A stretch of DNA of 64,000 bases, from positions 79,747 through 143,746 of the forward strand of contig CALLQB010000035.1 in assembly GCA_938015295.1 (NCBI GenBank), given 5' to 3'. Origin of the DNA: an uncultured Acidimicrobiales bacterium (GTDB lineage Bacteria > Actinomycetota > Acidimicrobiia > Acidimicrobiales > SHLQ01). Below are positions 1-8,055 of the stretch, piece by piece. Under the pieces are notes generated by a model. It ran no database searches. It was not told where the DNA came from and was given only the letters and a program-made list of their open reading frames with translations. The first letter of the stretch is position 1. The number at the start of each line of letters is the position of its first letter. The position numbers were made by a program, and so were the translations under genes.

Positions 1-1109
1 GATAACCAGGCGAAGGCGAAGGTCAGGATCAGGCGAACGATAAACAACGGCCAGATCGAAAGTCCGGTCGATGATTCGTCGACCCACAGAAAGATTGGCC
101 AGTGGTACAGATATGCGCCATAGGAGATGCCGCCCAACCACCGGAGCGCTGGTTGGCTCAGGATTGAGACCAACGGGCCCGAGCGCTGCGTTGCGGCACA
201 AATGATGCATGCCGTGACGAGTGCGTACACAAAGAACCCACCACGCAGGAGGAATCCGGTACCAAGGTCGAGGAAGATCCATGAGGCTACCGAGATCAGC
301 AATGCGAGTGCGCCAGCCGCAGCGAACGCCGGATTGGACTGGATCAGCTGGCGGCCGCGTGGCGTCGCAAAGGCGATGGCCAGCAAGGCGCCGACCAGAA
401 TCTCGGCTGCGCGCACGTCGGTGCCGTTGTAGATGCGGTCGAACCCCGACAGTACGAACGTCGAGCCGACCGACAGTGCCAGCAGCACGGCCAGCAGTCC
501 GCCGAACTTCGCCGGCGAGAGGCGGAGCTTGGTGAGCACAATCATCGCAAGTAAGGGGAAGAACACGTAAAACTGCTCTTCAATCGACAGCGACCAGAAG
601 TGCGCCGCCGGGCTCGAATCGCCACCTCCGAAGAGGTCCTCGTAACCAGCGCCCTCGGGCGGGAAGGCAAAGCGCCAATTGGCGAGATATATCAGGCCGG
701 CAAAGAGGTCGCCATTGAGCCGGTCCATGACGCCGGTGCCGGTGAAGTTCGCATCGCCCTGGAGCCGTTCGAGCGAGTGCCAGCTAACAAAGATGAGCAC
801 AACAACGGCGACAGCCGCCGGCATCAAACGCCGGAATCGTCGCACCCAGAACGCTCCGAGGGCAATGGCACCCTCGCGTCGCTGTTCGGCCAGCAGCAGC
901 GACGTGATGAGGAAACCCGAAAGGGTGAAGAAGGTCGACACGCCGAGGAAGCCGCCGCTCGCCCACGAGAACTCGGCGTGAAAGATCAACACAGCGGCGA
1001 CCGCAAGGCCTCGCAGGCCATCGAGAGCCGGAAAATGCGGGAAGCGCTCGAATTCGGCCTCGCCAGTCGATGGACTGGCCTCAGCGATGGCAGGATCGGT
1101 CACAGACAT
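1..1109 (-). CDS. Acyltransferase 3 (OafA/YrhL) family membrane protein, 3' part cut by window edge
   Basis: An integral membrane O-acyltransferase, a family that transfers acyl groups to surface sugars or lipids. About 369 codons are present; the C-terminus lies beyond base 1. After an ATG at 1109 the protein begins MSVTDPAIAEAS and reaches the family's N-terminal block FPALDGLRGLAVAAVLIFHA, which holds the putative catalytic His. Later come HFWSLSIEEQFYVFFP and, near the edge, GGISYGAYLYHWPIF, all hallmarks of the Acyltransferase_3 fold, with several hydrophobic helices between. No periplasmic SGNH domain can be judged because the end is missing. Target sugar unknown; nearby glycosyltransferases fit a surface-polysaccharide role (inference). 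Confidence 0.9.
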   Translation of the reverse strand, partial: MSVTDPAIAEASPSTGEAEFERFPHFPALDGLRGLAVAAVLIFHAEFSWASGGFLGVSTFFTLSGFLITSLLLAEQRREGAIALGAFWVRRFRRLMPAAVAVVVLIFVSWHSLERLQGDANFTGTGVMDRLNGDLFAGLIYLANWRFAFPPEGAGYEDLFGGGDSSPAAHFWSLSIEEQFYVFFPLLAMIVLTKLRLSPAKFGGLLAVLLALSVGSTFVLSGFDRIYNGTDVRAAEILVGALLAIAFATPRGRQLIQSNPAFAAAGALALLISVASWIFLDLGTGFLLRGGFFVYALVTACIICAATQRSGPLVSILSQPALRWLGGISYGAYLYHWPIFLWVDESSTGLSIWPLFIVRLILTFAFAWL

Positions 1110-1220
1110 CTTGAGTTCTCGAATCGGCGGGGGCAGGCTGCTTTTGAGTACGACATACAGCGAAGTGACAATCTAGAACGTCAAGCGATGCTTTTCGTGC
1201 TTTTCGGCGGTTTTCGGACG

Positions 1221-1655
1221 CTAATCGTCATACGAGGGTCGGCGCCGCGACGACTTCACCTGCGCACGCTGCTTTTTGCTCTTTATCCGACGTTCCTTCG
1301 CCCCTCGGCTGGGTTTGGTGGCCCGCCGCTTCTTGGTCACCACGCGGGCCCCGGCGACTTTCGCTCGAAGCCGTTCAAGGGCAAGTTCTCGGTTTCGGTG
1401 CTGCGACCGGGTCTCGTCGACGCTCACCATCAGTTCGTCACCGTGTCGCTCGACGAGCTGTTGCTGTTGCTCGGGGCGGAGGCCTTCGATATCGGTGATT
1501 GCAAGACGAGCAATCGCGCGCGTGTTGGACCGGTTGGCATGTTGACCGCCGGGGCCTTGACTGGTCGTGAAGGTCCAGCTGATCGCATCGAGCGGTATTC
1601 GACAGCCCGAGTCGACAACAAGAAATGACCTCATAGAAGAAAGGGTACGGCGCAT
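1221..1655 (-). CDS. arfB: Peptidyl-tRNA hydrolase ArfB (YaeJ), alternative ribosome rescue
   Basis: A 144-residue release-factor-like protein. It carries the GGQ motif (TSQGPGGQHANRSNT, about residues 31-45) that hydrolyses peptidyl-tRNA on stalled ribosomes. A lysine/arginine-rich tail (about residues 100-140) matches the mRNA-channel-binding tail of ArfB. Length agrees with the family (about 140). It lacks the codon-recognition domains of RF1/RF2, so it is not a termination factor. The start is uncertain: ATG 1655 gives the listed product, and a second ATG at 1634 gives MRSFLVVDSGC, with no convincing ribosome-binding site at either. It diverges from the hydrolase at 1678. Confidence 0.88.
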   Translation of the reverse strand: MRRTLSSMRSFLVVDSGCRIPLDAISWTFTTSQGPGGQHANRSNTRAIARLAITDIEGLRPEQQQQLVERHGDELMVSVDETRSQHRNRELALERLRAKVAGARVVTKKRRATKPSRGAKERRIKSKKQRAQVKSSRRRPSYDD

Positions 1656-1677
1656 CGCGGTTCGTTACGCTGCACCT

Positions 1678-2364
1678 ATGTCTGGACATCCGATAATTCT
1701 TCTTCACGGTCTTGCAGGATCGACGGCGACAACTTGGCAAAGCAACGGCTGGCTTGACCTCATCGAGGAGGGCGGCCGCACTGCTGTAGGCATTGATCAG
1801 CTCGGCCACGGCACCGCTGCCAAGCCACATGACTCGGCGGCGTACGACGGGCTCGAGGACCAGGTTCTTGTCGAGGCACCCGACGGCATGCTCGACGCCA
1901 TCGGGTTCTCGATGGGCGCCCGCACGCTGCTGTATCTCGCCGCCACGAACCCAGACCGGTTCGACAAGATCGTGGTGAGCGGTGTCGGCGCAAACCTGTT
2001 TGACACCGACCCGAGCCGGCATCAAGCGATTCGTGACGGTATCGCCGGGAACCCCGCCGAGGACAACCCTGTAGCGCAGTACTTCGCTGGTTTAGCGAAC
2101 CAGCCCGACGTCGATGCCGCTGCTCTCAAGGCGGTGCTCGGCCGCACATCGCCATCGCTCACCAAAGAAATGATCGCCTCGATCTCTATTCCGGTGCTGG
2201 TGGTACTTGGCGACAAAGACTTTGCCGGACCAGCAACACCGTTACTAGAAACACTCCCGAACGCAACCCACGTAGCGCTTCGCAATACCGACCATTTCGC
2301 GACGCCGAAATCGTTCGATTTCATCGATGCAGCTTTGGAGTTCCTCGACGCGCAACCGTTCTGA
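1678..2364 (+). CDS. Alpha/beta-fold hydrolase
   Basis: A 228-residue single-domain hydrolase. It starts MSGHPIILLHGLAGS, the oxyanion-hole HG strand. The nucleophile elbow is GFSMGA, the acid is probably the Asp in GDKDF, and the catalytic His is in NTDHFATP, so the triad looks complete. ATG 1678 is chosen because upstream in-frame sequence overlaps the divergent arfB start and looks non-coding. No lid domain is obvious and no signal peptide is seen, so it is probably cytoplasmic. Substrate cannot be predicted; esterases and C-C hydrolases both share this outline. Confidence 0.85.
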   Translation: MSGHPIILLHGLAGSTATTWQSNGWLDLIEEGGRTAVGIDQLGHGTAAKPHDSAAYDGLEDQVLVEAPDGMLDAIGFSMGARTLLYLAATNPDRFDKIVVSGVGANLFDTDPSRHQAIRDGIAGNPAEDNPVAQYFAGLANQPDVDAAALKAVLGRTSPSLTKEMIASISIPVLVVLGDKDFAGPATPLLETLPNATHVALRNTDHFATPKSFDFIDAALEFLDAQPF

Positions 2365-2405
2365 CCAGACTGAACATTCTGGCCAGACTGACTGGTGAGA
2401 CTTGT

Positions 2406-3275
2406 TTACCGGAGAGCGAACACTTCAGGTGGCGGTGGCCCCCAACGTCGCAGAGCAGCGTCTCGTAGCGCGTACACCCGTGCTTTGCCTGACCAGTAGT
2501 CGGCACGAGTCGAAGGGCGCACGACGCCTGCGACAAGTTGCCAAACGGCCAACAGCGAGCGAAAGGCCACCTGCTTTGCCCCAAAGTGATCGCCTAAAAG
2601 GAGCAGCGTGTTGCGCTCTTTTAGGTAGTCGACAATCGGAGCTGGGGTGTTGACGTGTTGGTTGTAGACGCGTGCGCCCCGCACGAGGCCAACCTCCCAG
2701 TGAGCGCTCTTTGCTCGAAGCCCGAGATCAGCTTCTTCGCAGTAGGCGAAATACCGTTCGTCGAAAAGGCCGATTTCGGCCAGACAATCGCGATGCGCCA
2801 TCAAGAGGGTGCCGTGCGGATAGTCGGCCGGCTGGAAGCCCTTATCGACCGTCGACGGCGCGTCGATCGTGCCAAGAAACGGCTGGACTTCGGGGGTGAG
2901 GCCGTCGCCAACATCGGCGCTCATCAGGCCAACTCGGCGCCCTTCGGCCGCGTCGAGCATTGCGGCAAGCGTGCCGTCGCCAGGGTGGGCGTCGTGCGGT
3001 GCAATGACGCTCCACTGGGTGCCACCGGACTGCGCTAGCCAGTGCTGCCATCCCCTGTTGGCACCCGGGCCGAAGCCGCTGTTGTGACCCATTTCGAGCA
3101 GTGTGACATCACCGGCAACGTGAGTCTTGAGGTAGTCGAGTTCTTCGGGCCGCGAGCCGTTGTCGACGACGATGATCTCGGTGACCTCTGGTTGTTGACG
3201 AAATTTCGCGATCGTCTCGACGCAGGGACGCGCCTGATTCCAGTGAATGAGAATGACAGCAACAGATCTCGGCAC
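2406..3275 (-). CDS. GT2-family glycosyltransferase (rhamnosyltransferase-like)
   Basis: A 289-residue GT-A fold enzyme. The N-terminal strand VAVILIHWNQ, the nucleotide-binding IIVVDNGS and the NSGFGPGANRG segment are typical of WbbL/rhamnosyltransferase-like GT2 enzymes. An HDAHPGDG stretch stands where the metal-binding acidic motif is expected, and RYFAYCEEADLGLRAK matches the conserved ED block of the acceptor site. No transmembrane segment is apparent, so it is likely a cytosolic or membrane-associated enzyme transferring a sugar to a lipid-linked or cell-wall glycan. It lies 46 bases downstream of the CvnA-like kinase and converges with the hydrolase ending at 2364. Sugar specificity is unknown. 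Confidence 0.85.
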   Translation of the reverse strand: MPRSVAVILIHWNQARPCVETIAKFRQQPEVTEIIVVDNGSRPEELDYLKTHVAGDVTLLEMGHNSGFGPGANRGWQHWLAQSGGTQWSVIAPHDAHPGDGTLAAMLDAAEGRRVGLMSADVGDGLTPEVQPFLGTIDAPSTVDKGFQPADYPHGTLLMAHRDCLAEIGLFDERYFAYCEEADLGLRAKSAHWEVGLVRGARVYNQHVNTPAPIVDYLKERNTLLLLGDHFGAKQVAFRSLLAVWQLVAGVVRPSTRADYWSGKARVYALRDAALRRWGPPPPEVFALR

Positions 3276-3321
3276 AGCGAGACTCTAGTGGCCTGCCCGA
3301 TCGGCGGCCGTGCCGACTTCG

Positions 3322-6312
3322 CTATTTCGGCGTGCTGCCCAGGCGGTACTTTGCAACCATCTCGCGTACTTCATCTGGGGTCTTGGCTGGACGGTTCGCT
3401 GTGCGAAGCCCTGTTGGTGAGACGTCGCGCGGTAGCACCCGGCAATGGCCGCCGGGGACTCGCTGCGTAAGGGCACTTCCTGGTTCGGGTGCATCCTCAA
3501 CCCGTTCGGGGAGTTTCTCGAGCAGGCTATCGAGCGCTGCATACCTCGACGCCTTACCACTTGGGCGTCGTGGTCGGTCGTGGCGTTTCTCGACCGGACC
3601 GCCCGTGTGGGGTGTCGCTGCCTCGTCGGTTGCTTCGGCGGCATGCGACGAGCCAGCGACGTCGGAGAAAGTGGAGGTATCGATGGATTCGGCAGAATCG
3701 TGACCCGATGGCGGCTCGGCAAGAGCGACTAGTGGTGCGGGCTTGTCGCGCACAAAGGGAACAAACACCTCCTGTTCAAAGGTGTCAAAGGCGTCGAGGT
3801 CGTCGGTCGTGTCCTCGACTGGCTCTTCGGCGGGTTCATCGTCGGGTTCTTCGACTGGCTCTAGGGCTGATTGTTCGACCGTGTCTGCCGGCGCAGTAAA
3901 CGGCGAGTGTTCCCATGGATCGTCGACGGCGACCTTTGGCTCGGTCGTGTCTTCGATGGTGTCGTAGCTTGCGACGTCATCGTCGGCAAAGGGGCTGGCA
4001 TCAAAATCAAAGGGTTCCGACGGTGTGTCGGTGCTTGCAACGATGTCGTCTATTGCAGGGTCTTCATTTGCAGGGTCTTCATTTGCAGGGTCTTCTGAGG
4101 GAGGGTCCTCTGAGGAAGGATCGCCGGCGTCAAAGGTGGCCACCGCAGGCTCATGTATCTCGTACTCGGCCCCCACGAGATCGGTTGCGAAGGGATCCAT
4201 GTCGAGGTCAGCGGACGCGCTCTCTTCGGTGTCGATGTCGTCGCTACCGGTGTCGTACGTGAACTCAGCAGCAGGCAACGTGCGGTCAAAGGACGCCGGC
4301 CCGGGCTCTTGTGTGTCCAGTGTGTCCGGCTCTGACGCAACGAGGGTCGTCTCATTGGTGTCAGGAGCACTGTCGTCAGAGCGGGGCTTGCCTGCCTCGA
4401 TCGCTTCGCCCTCAATCTCTTGTGCCTCAAGATGGTCGTCAGGGGCGACGGTCTCTTCGTCAACAGCCCTTTCAGCTATCTCGGCCAGGTGAGCAACATC
4501 GTGTTCCGACGAATCGAACGCAAGCCGCTCGAAGACCGCGTCGGCAGGTACCGTCACGTGCGTCGCAACTCCTGAAACCGCGCCATCGGCGAAAACGACA
4601 TCGGCGCCAGACCGCTGAGCGAGCGTAGCCAGAGCCACGCTGCCGAGCGCCGGGACCGTCGCAACCGAAATCTCCGGGGCCGACGAAAGTAGCGTGTTCA
4701 ACCGCACCATCTCTTCGACAGGCATCGCGGCGCCCGAATCTTCGACCATCAGTACTAAGGAACCCTGAGCACTTAGCTGGCAGCCAATCTCCACCATTGC
4801 CTCAGGCGGCGAACTTAGCAGTGCGTTCTCAAGAAGCTCGGAAAGAAGATGTTCGATGTCGCGAGCGATAGCACCGGCGATCATTACATCGTCGACTTGT
4901 GCGACCCGCACGCGATCGGCGCCCGCAGCTGCTTCGATCACGTGGTCGAGGATGTCTTTCGCTGATTTGTCGGCACCGGCTGGTGAGTGGTCCGACCGCT
5001 GCCCAGTCGAGACGGCCGATAGAGCGTTCAGGCCTGCGACGTCTCTTTCAAGACGAGCCGTGTGGCTTGCGAGCTGGTGAAGCTCCTCGCGGCGAGCGGT
5101 GTTTGGCTCGTCTCGGCCCATGCTGTCGATTAAGGCTCGTTGTGCGTCTGTCGACAGCTGCAATCGCTGGGCGATCGAGGAAAAGATGCCGCTAGTGACT
5201 TGCTCGTGATCTGCTCGCTGTTGCTGGTGTGCACTCGACACCGCTTTTTGGACGTCGGCGAATGCTTGCCCAACCGGCGCCGTCGCGCTCGTGACCTCTG
5301 GAGTCAGTTCAGGAACAGCGGCGGCGGCCTTCGCCGAAGTAAACAGCGCCGGCACCGAAATCTCCGCGTACGACGACAGGCTGCTCGAGAGGCTATCGAG
5401 TTCTCGCGACGCCCGACCGAACACGAGCGCTCCGAGTGCCAACGCCGCGACGATACCTAGGCCAGCGATGAGCATCACGAGGCGATCGGGAAAGGCCGAA
5501 GGTTCGGGTGCAGGGCCCGTCGAGGCTACTGCTTGGGCGTAGGCCACCTCGCCGACTGCCAGTTGTCGTTGTGCGTAGCCATCCGTCCATTCGTTGAGGG
5601 TGACCACGTCGCCGTTGAGTAATCGGGTGCGAAGCTCGCCCGTTTGGTCGAGGAGTGCAGCAAGATTCGATGGCGTTTCGAAGCCAACGTTGGCGAAGCT
5701 CTGGTCGACGATATCTGCCATGCCAGCTATACGAGTTCGCTGCGCTCGCGGTGCAGTTTTTGCGTTCGCAAGCTCAGCGCCTTCCACGCCAACCGCGGCA
5801 TCGTAGCGGGCAGCCAGCAACAGGCTTGCCACGCCATTTTCGTCGCCGCTTGCTGCGGATGCCCGGGCCCGCACCACATCGGCAAACTCCAGGAGGCGAT
5901 CGGATTCATCGGTGATACCCGAGCCCTCCGCGGCCGAAGGCGCAGGTTGATTCGTCGCATCGTCGGCAACAACGTCGGCTGCGGTGCCCCGAGCACGATC
6001 TAGCAGGCTGCGAATCTGTGAAGGATCAACCCCGGTCGCCGACCATTCTGCAAGCACCGCGTCAGTCTTTGCGCGACGCTCGGCCTGGGCTTGCTGACTG
6101 GCATCGCCATCGGCAGCGTGACGTTTCGCGGCGGCGATCGATTCGAGGTGGACAGCTTCGATGACCTCGGCTGTCTGCGGCCAAACGTTGACCACAACCT
6201 TTGGGATGGCCGGCGGATTCAGCGCAGTTACCGCAAAAACAGCGAGTAAGGCCACCACCGGCGCGAGCAGAGCGACCAAAAAGAGCTTTCGGCTCGACAG
6301 GCTTTGCCGCAC
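3322..6312 (-). CDS. CvnA-like sensor histidine kinase with long acidic disordered tail
   Basis: A 996-residue membrane protein. TM1 (about residues 10-30) and TM2 (about 278-298) flank an extracytoplasmic helical region resembling nitrate/nitrite-sensing domains. Residues 350-450 are helical and take the place of the dimerisation part. Residues 470-595 form a GHKL ATPase-like domain, with N box LLSELLENALLS, G1 VEDSGAAMP and a degenerate G2 (VPALGSVALATLAQ). Residues 600-915 are acidic, Pro/Ser-rich and probably unstructured, with an EDPAN repeat. The last 75 residues (TQRVPGG, then KTPDEVREMVAKYRLG) match the conserved end of actinobacterial conservon CvnA kinases. No roadblock, DUF742 or GTPase partner is next to it. 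Confidence 0.8.
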   Translation of the reverse strand: MRQSLSSRKLFLVALLAPVVALLAVFAVTALNPPAIPKVVVNVWPQTAEVIEAVHLESIAAAKRHAADGDASQQAQAERRAKTDAVLAEWSATGVDPSQIRSLLDRARGTAADVVADDATNQPAPSAAEGSGITDESDRLLEFADVVRARASAASGDENGVASLLLAARYDAAVGVEGAELANAKTAPRAQRTRIAGMADIVDQSFANVGFETPSNLAALLDQTGELRTRLLNGDVVTLNEWTDGYAQRQLAVGEVAYAQAVASTGPAPEPSAFPDRLVMLIAGLGIVAALALGALVFGRASRELDSLSSSLSSYAEISVPALFTSAKAAAAVPELTPEVTSATAPVGQAFADVQKAVSSAHQQQRADHEQVTSGIFSSIAQRLQLSTDAQRALIDSMGRDEPNTARREELHQLASHTARLERDVAGLNALSAVSTGQRSDHSPAGADKSAKDILDHVIEAAAGADRVRVAQVDDVMIAGAIARDIEHLLSELLENALLSSPPEAMVEIGCQLSAQGSLVLMVEDSGAAMPVEEMVRLNTLLSSAPEISVATVPALGSVALATLAQRSGADVVFADGAVSGVATHVTVPADAVFERLAFDSSEHDVAHLAEIAERAVDEETVAPDDHLEAQEIEGEAIEAGKPRSDDSAPDTNETTLVASEPDTLDTQEPGPASFDRTLPAAEFTYDTGSDDIDTEESASADLDMDPFATDLVGAEYEIHEPAVATFDAGDPSSEDPPSEDPANEDPANEDPAIDDIVASTDTPSEPFDFDASPFADDDVASYDTIEDTTEPKVAVDDPWEHSPFTAPADTVEQSALEPVEEPDDEPAEEPVEDTTDDLDAFDTFEQEVFVPFVRDKPAPLVALAEPPSGHDSAESIDTSTFSDVAGSSHAAEATDEAATPHTGGPVEKRHDRPRRPSGKASRYAALDSLLEKLPERVEDAPEPGSALTQRVPGGHCRVLPRDVSPTGLRTANRPAKTPDEVREMVAKYRLGSTPK
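4053..4112. repeat. 15-bp in-frame tandem repeat inside the CvnA-like gene
   Basis: Two identical units of ttgcagggtcttcat (4053-4067, 4068-4082), a third with two changes (4083-4097) and a divergent fourth (4098-4112). On the minus strand they encode repeated acidic pentapeptides (S/N)EDP(A/P). The unit is a multiple of three, so copy-number change would keep the frame. Confidence 0.85.
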
Positions 6313-6362
6313 AGCGATTCCTCACGCATTGGGAAAGCGGGGGCCACTACAGCATCCCGCGG

Positions 6363-6394
6363 GTACATAGTGGGTCGACGGACCCACTATGTAC
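6363..6394. promoter_or_regulatory. Perfect 14-bp inverted repeat between gltD and the CvnA-like gene
   Basis: GTACATAGTGGGTC (6363-6376), a GACG loop, then its exact reverse complement (6381-6394). It lies 77 bases past the gltD stop and about 50 bases before the kinase start on the same strand. There is no T-run after it on the minus strand, so it is either a U-less terminator or RNA-processing hairpin, or a dyad operator for the kinase gene. The sequence alone does not decide. Confidence 0.75.
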
Positions 6395-6471
6395 ATCGCC
6401 GGTTTTGGCCAAACCTTGAGCGCTGTCTACTGATGGCCTGTCCGCAGTGAAGGTGCGAAGAACTACCGCGT

Positions 6472-7935
6472 TTACCCGATAGGCATCGTCGTAGGTGTGA
6501 CTGGCGACGGAAGTTGTGTCGAGCCCATAAGGCTGCGATCGACAGCTGCCGCGCACGACCGGCCTTCGGCGATCGCCCACACAATGAGCGACTGGCCTCG
6601 GCCCGTGTCGCCACACACATACACTCCGTCAACGCTGCTCCGCCACTCGGCGTCGCGCTGTACGTTGCCACGGGCGGTAAGTTCGCAGCCCAGACCGTCG
6701 AGTAACTCGTTCTTTTCGGGGCCAACGAAACCCATAGCGAGCAGCACCAACTGCGCGGGAAAGTCGCGCTCGGTTCCGGCGATGGGCTCGAACGACATAC
6801 GTCCGTCGGTGAACTGTTGCTCGACGCGGACGGTTCGCAGCGCCGACACGTGGCCATCGTCGTCGGCAACAAACTCGAGGGTGTTGATCGCGTACTCGCG
6901 TTCGCCACCCTCTTCATGGGCCGACGAAACACGATGCACCAAGGGCCACATGGGCCATGGTGTGGAGGAATCGCGGGTTGCAGGCGCCTGCGGCATGATT
7001 TCGAACTGATGGATCGAGGCTGCACCGTGCCGATGCGAAGTACCAAGGCAATCGGCACCGGTGTCACCACCGCCAATGATGACAACGTCTTTGCCCTTTG
7101 CCGAGAACGGATGCTCGGCGAGATCCCCGGCGACGACGCGGTTCGCGGGCGGCAAAAACTCCATCGCCTGGTAGATGCCTGACGATTCTCGGCCCGGAAT
7201 CGGCAGATCGCGCCACGCCGTCGCTCCGCCCGCGAGCACCACCGCGTCGAACTGATCACGAAGATCGTCGGCGGTAATGTCGACGCCAACATTCACATTG
7301 GTTCGAAATTCGGTACCTTCAGCGCTCATCTGCGCAAGACGGCGATCGAGAACCCGCTTCTCCATCTTGAACTCGGGGATACCGTAGCGAAGCAGGCCAC
7401 CGATGCGGTCGGCGCGTTCAAAAACCACTACGTCGTGTCCAGCGCGGGTGAGCTGCTGCGCAACGGCAAGACCAGCGGGGCCAGAACCGACGATCGCAAC
7501 AGACTTGCCAGTCTTCACCGTCGGCATTTCCGGGGTGACCCACCCCTCTGCCCAAGCTCTCTCGATGATCTCTACCTCTACCTGTTTTATGGCAACAGGA
7601 TCATCGCTGATTCCCAGCACGCAGGAACCTTCGCATGGGGCCGGGCACAACCGGCCAGTAAATTCAGGAAAGTTGTTTGTTGCGTGCAACCGGTCGATTG
7701 CCTCACGCCACTGGTCGCGGTACACGAGGTCGTTCCAGTCGGGAATCAGGTTTCCGAGCGGGCAGCCGTTGTTGCAGAACGGGATGCCACAGTCCATGCA
7801 GCGAGCCGCCTGGTCTTTCAGCTTGTCGCTGGGAAAGTTCTCGTAGACCTCGTCCCAATCGAGTATCCGGACCGGAATGGAACGACGGGTCGGGAGCTCG
7901 CGACCGTGCTTGAGAAATCCACGTGGGTCAGCCAT
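6472..7935 (-). CDS. gltD: Glutamate synthase [NADPH] small (beta) subunit
   Basis: A 487-residue flavoprotein that passes electrons from NADPH to the large subunit during glutamate formation from glutamine and 2-oxoglutarate. The N-terminal cysteine clusters (CMDCGIPFCNNGCPLG and CPAPCEGSC) bind iron-sulphur centres. GSGPAGLAVAQQL is the FAD Rossmann loop and GGGDTGADCLGT the NADPH loop, and YVCGDTGRGQSLIVWAIAEG is the conserved C-terminal FAD block. ATG 7935 (MADPRGFLKHGRELP) is the family's usual N-terminus and has AGGA 8 bases upstream. It follows gltB with a 120-base gap, so co-transcription is likely. Confidence 0.97.
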   Translation of the reverse strand: MADPRGFLKHGRELPTRRSIPVRILDWDEVYENFPSDKLKDQAARCMDCGIPFCNNGCPLGNLIPDWNDLVYRDQWREAIDRLHATNNFPEFTGRLCPAPCEGSCVLGISDDPVAIKQVEVEIIERAWAEGWVTPEMPTVKTGKSVAIVGSGPAGLAVAQQLTRAGHDVVVFERADRIGGLLRYGIPEFKMEKRVLDRRLAQMSAEGTEFRTNVNVGVDITADDLRDQFDAVVLAGGATAWRDLPIPGRESSGIYQAMEFLPPANRVVAGDLAEHPFSAKGKDVVIIGGGDTGADCLGTSHRHGAASIHQFEIMPQAPATRDSSTPWPMWPLVHRVSSAHEEGGEREYAINTLEFVADDDGHVSALRTVRVEQQFTDGRMSFEPIAGTERDFPAQLVLLAMGFVGPEKNELLDGLGCELTARGNVQRDAEWRSSVDGVYVCGDTGRGQSLIVWAIAEGRSCAAAVDRSLMGSTQLPSPVTPTTMPIG

Positions 7936-8054
7936 TACTGCGGTCCTGTCTCGTCGTGTGCGAAAGACGTGCACATCTGGGTTCGGTTGCGGTGAGGGTT
8001 GGCGGGCCGGTGAGCCTGCCCAAGGTGGCGATGCTGTGGGTCGGAGAAGGTCAT
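7935..8054 (-). CDS. Possible 39-residue His-rich ORF bridging gltB and gltD
   Basis: An ATG one base after the gltB stop (TGACATGA) opens a 39-codon frame. It ends in TAA overlapping the gltD start as TAATG, so it fills the gap exactly. The peptide begins MTFSDPQHRHLGQAHRP and has seven histidines and several arginines. It could be translated by coupling to gltB and could itself couple gltD. It has no recognisable family and no separate ribosome-binding site. An open frame this short could arise by chance, so it is weakly supported. Confidence 0.3.
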   Translation of the reverse strand: MTFSDPQHRHLGQAHRPANPHRNRTQMCTSFAHDETGPQ

Positions 8055-8055
8055 G

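Noticed and set aside
600..1628. A 342-codon plus-strand frame opposite the acyltransferase and ArfB genes
   Set aside because: Its product has no family features, while the opposite strand encodes clear Acyltransferase_3 and GGQ motifs.
1438..2025. A 195-codon minus-strand frame over the alpha/beta hydrolase
   Set aside because: Cys/Arg-rich shadow translation of two confirmed genes.
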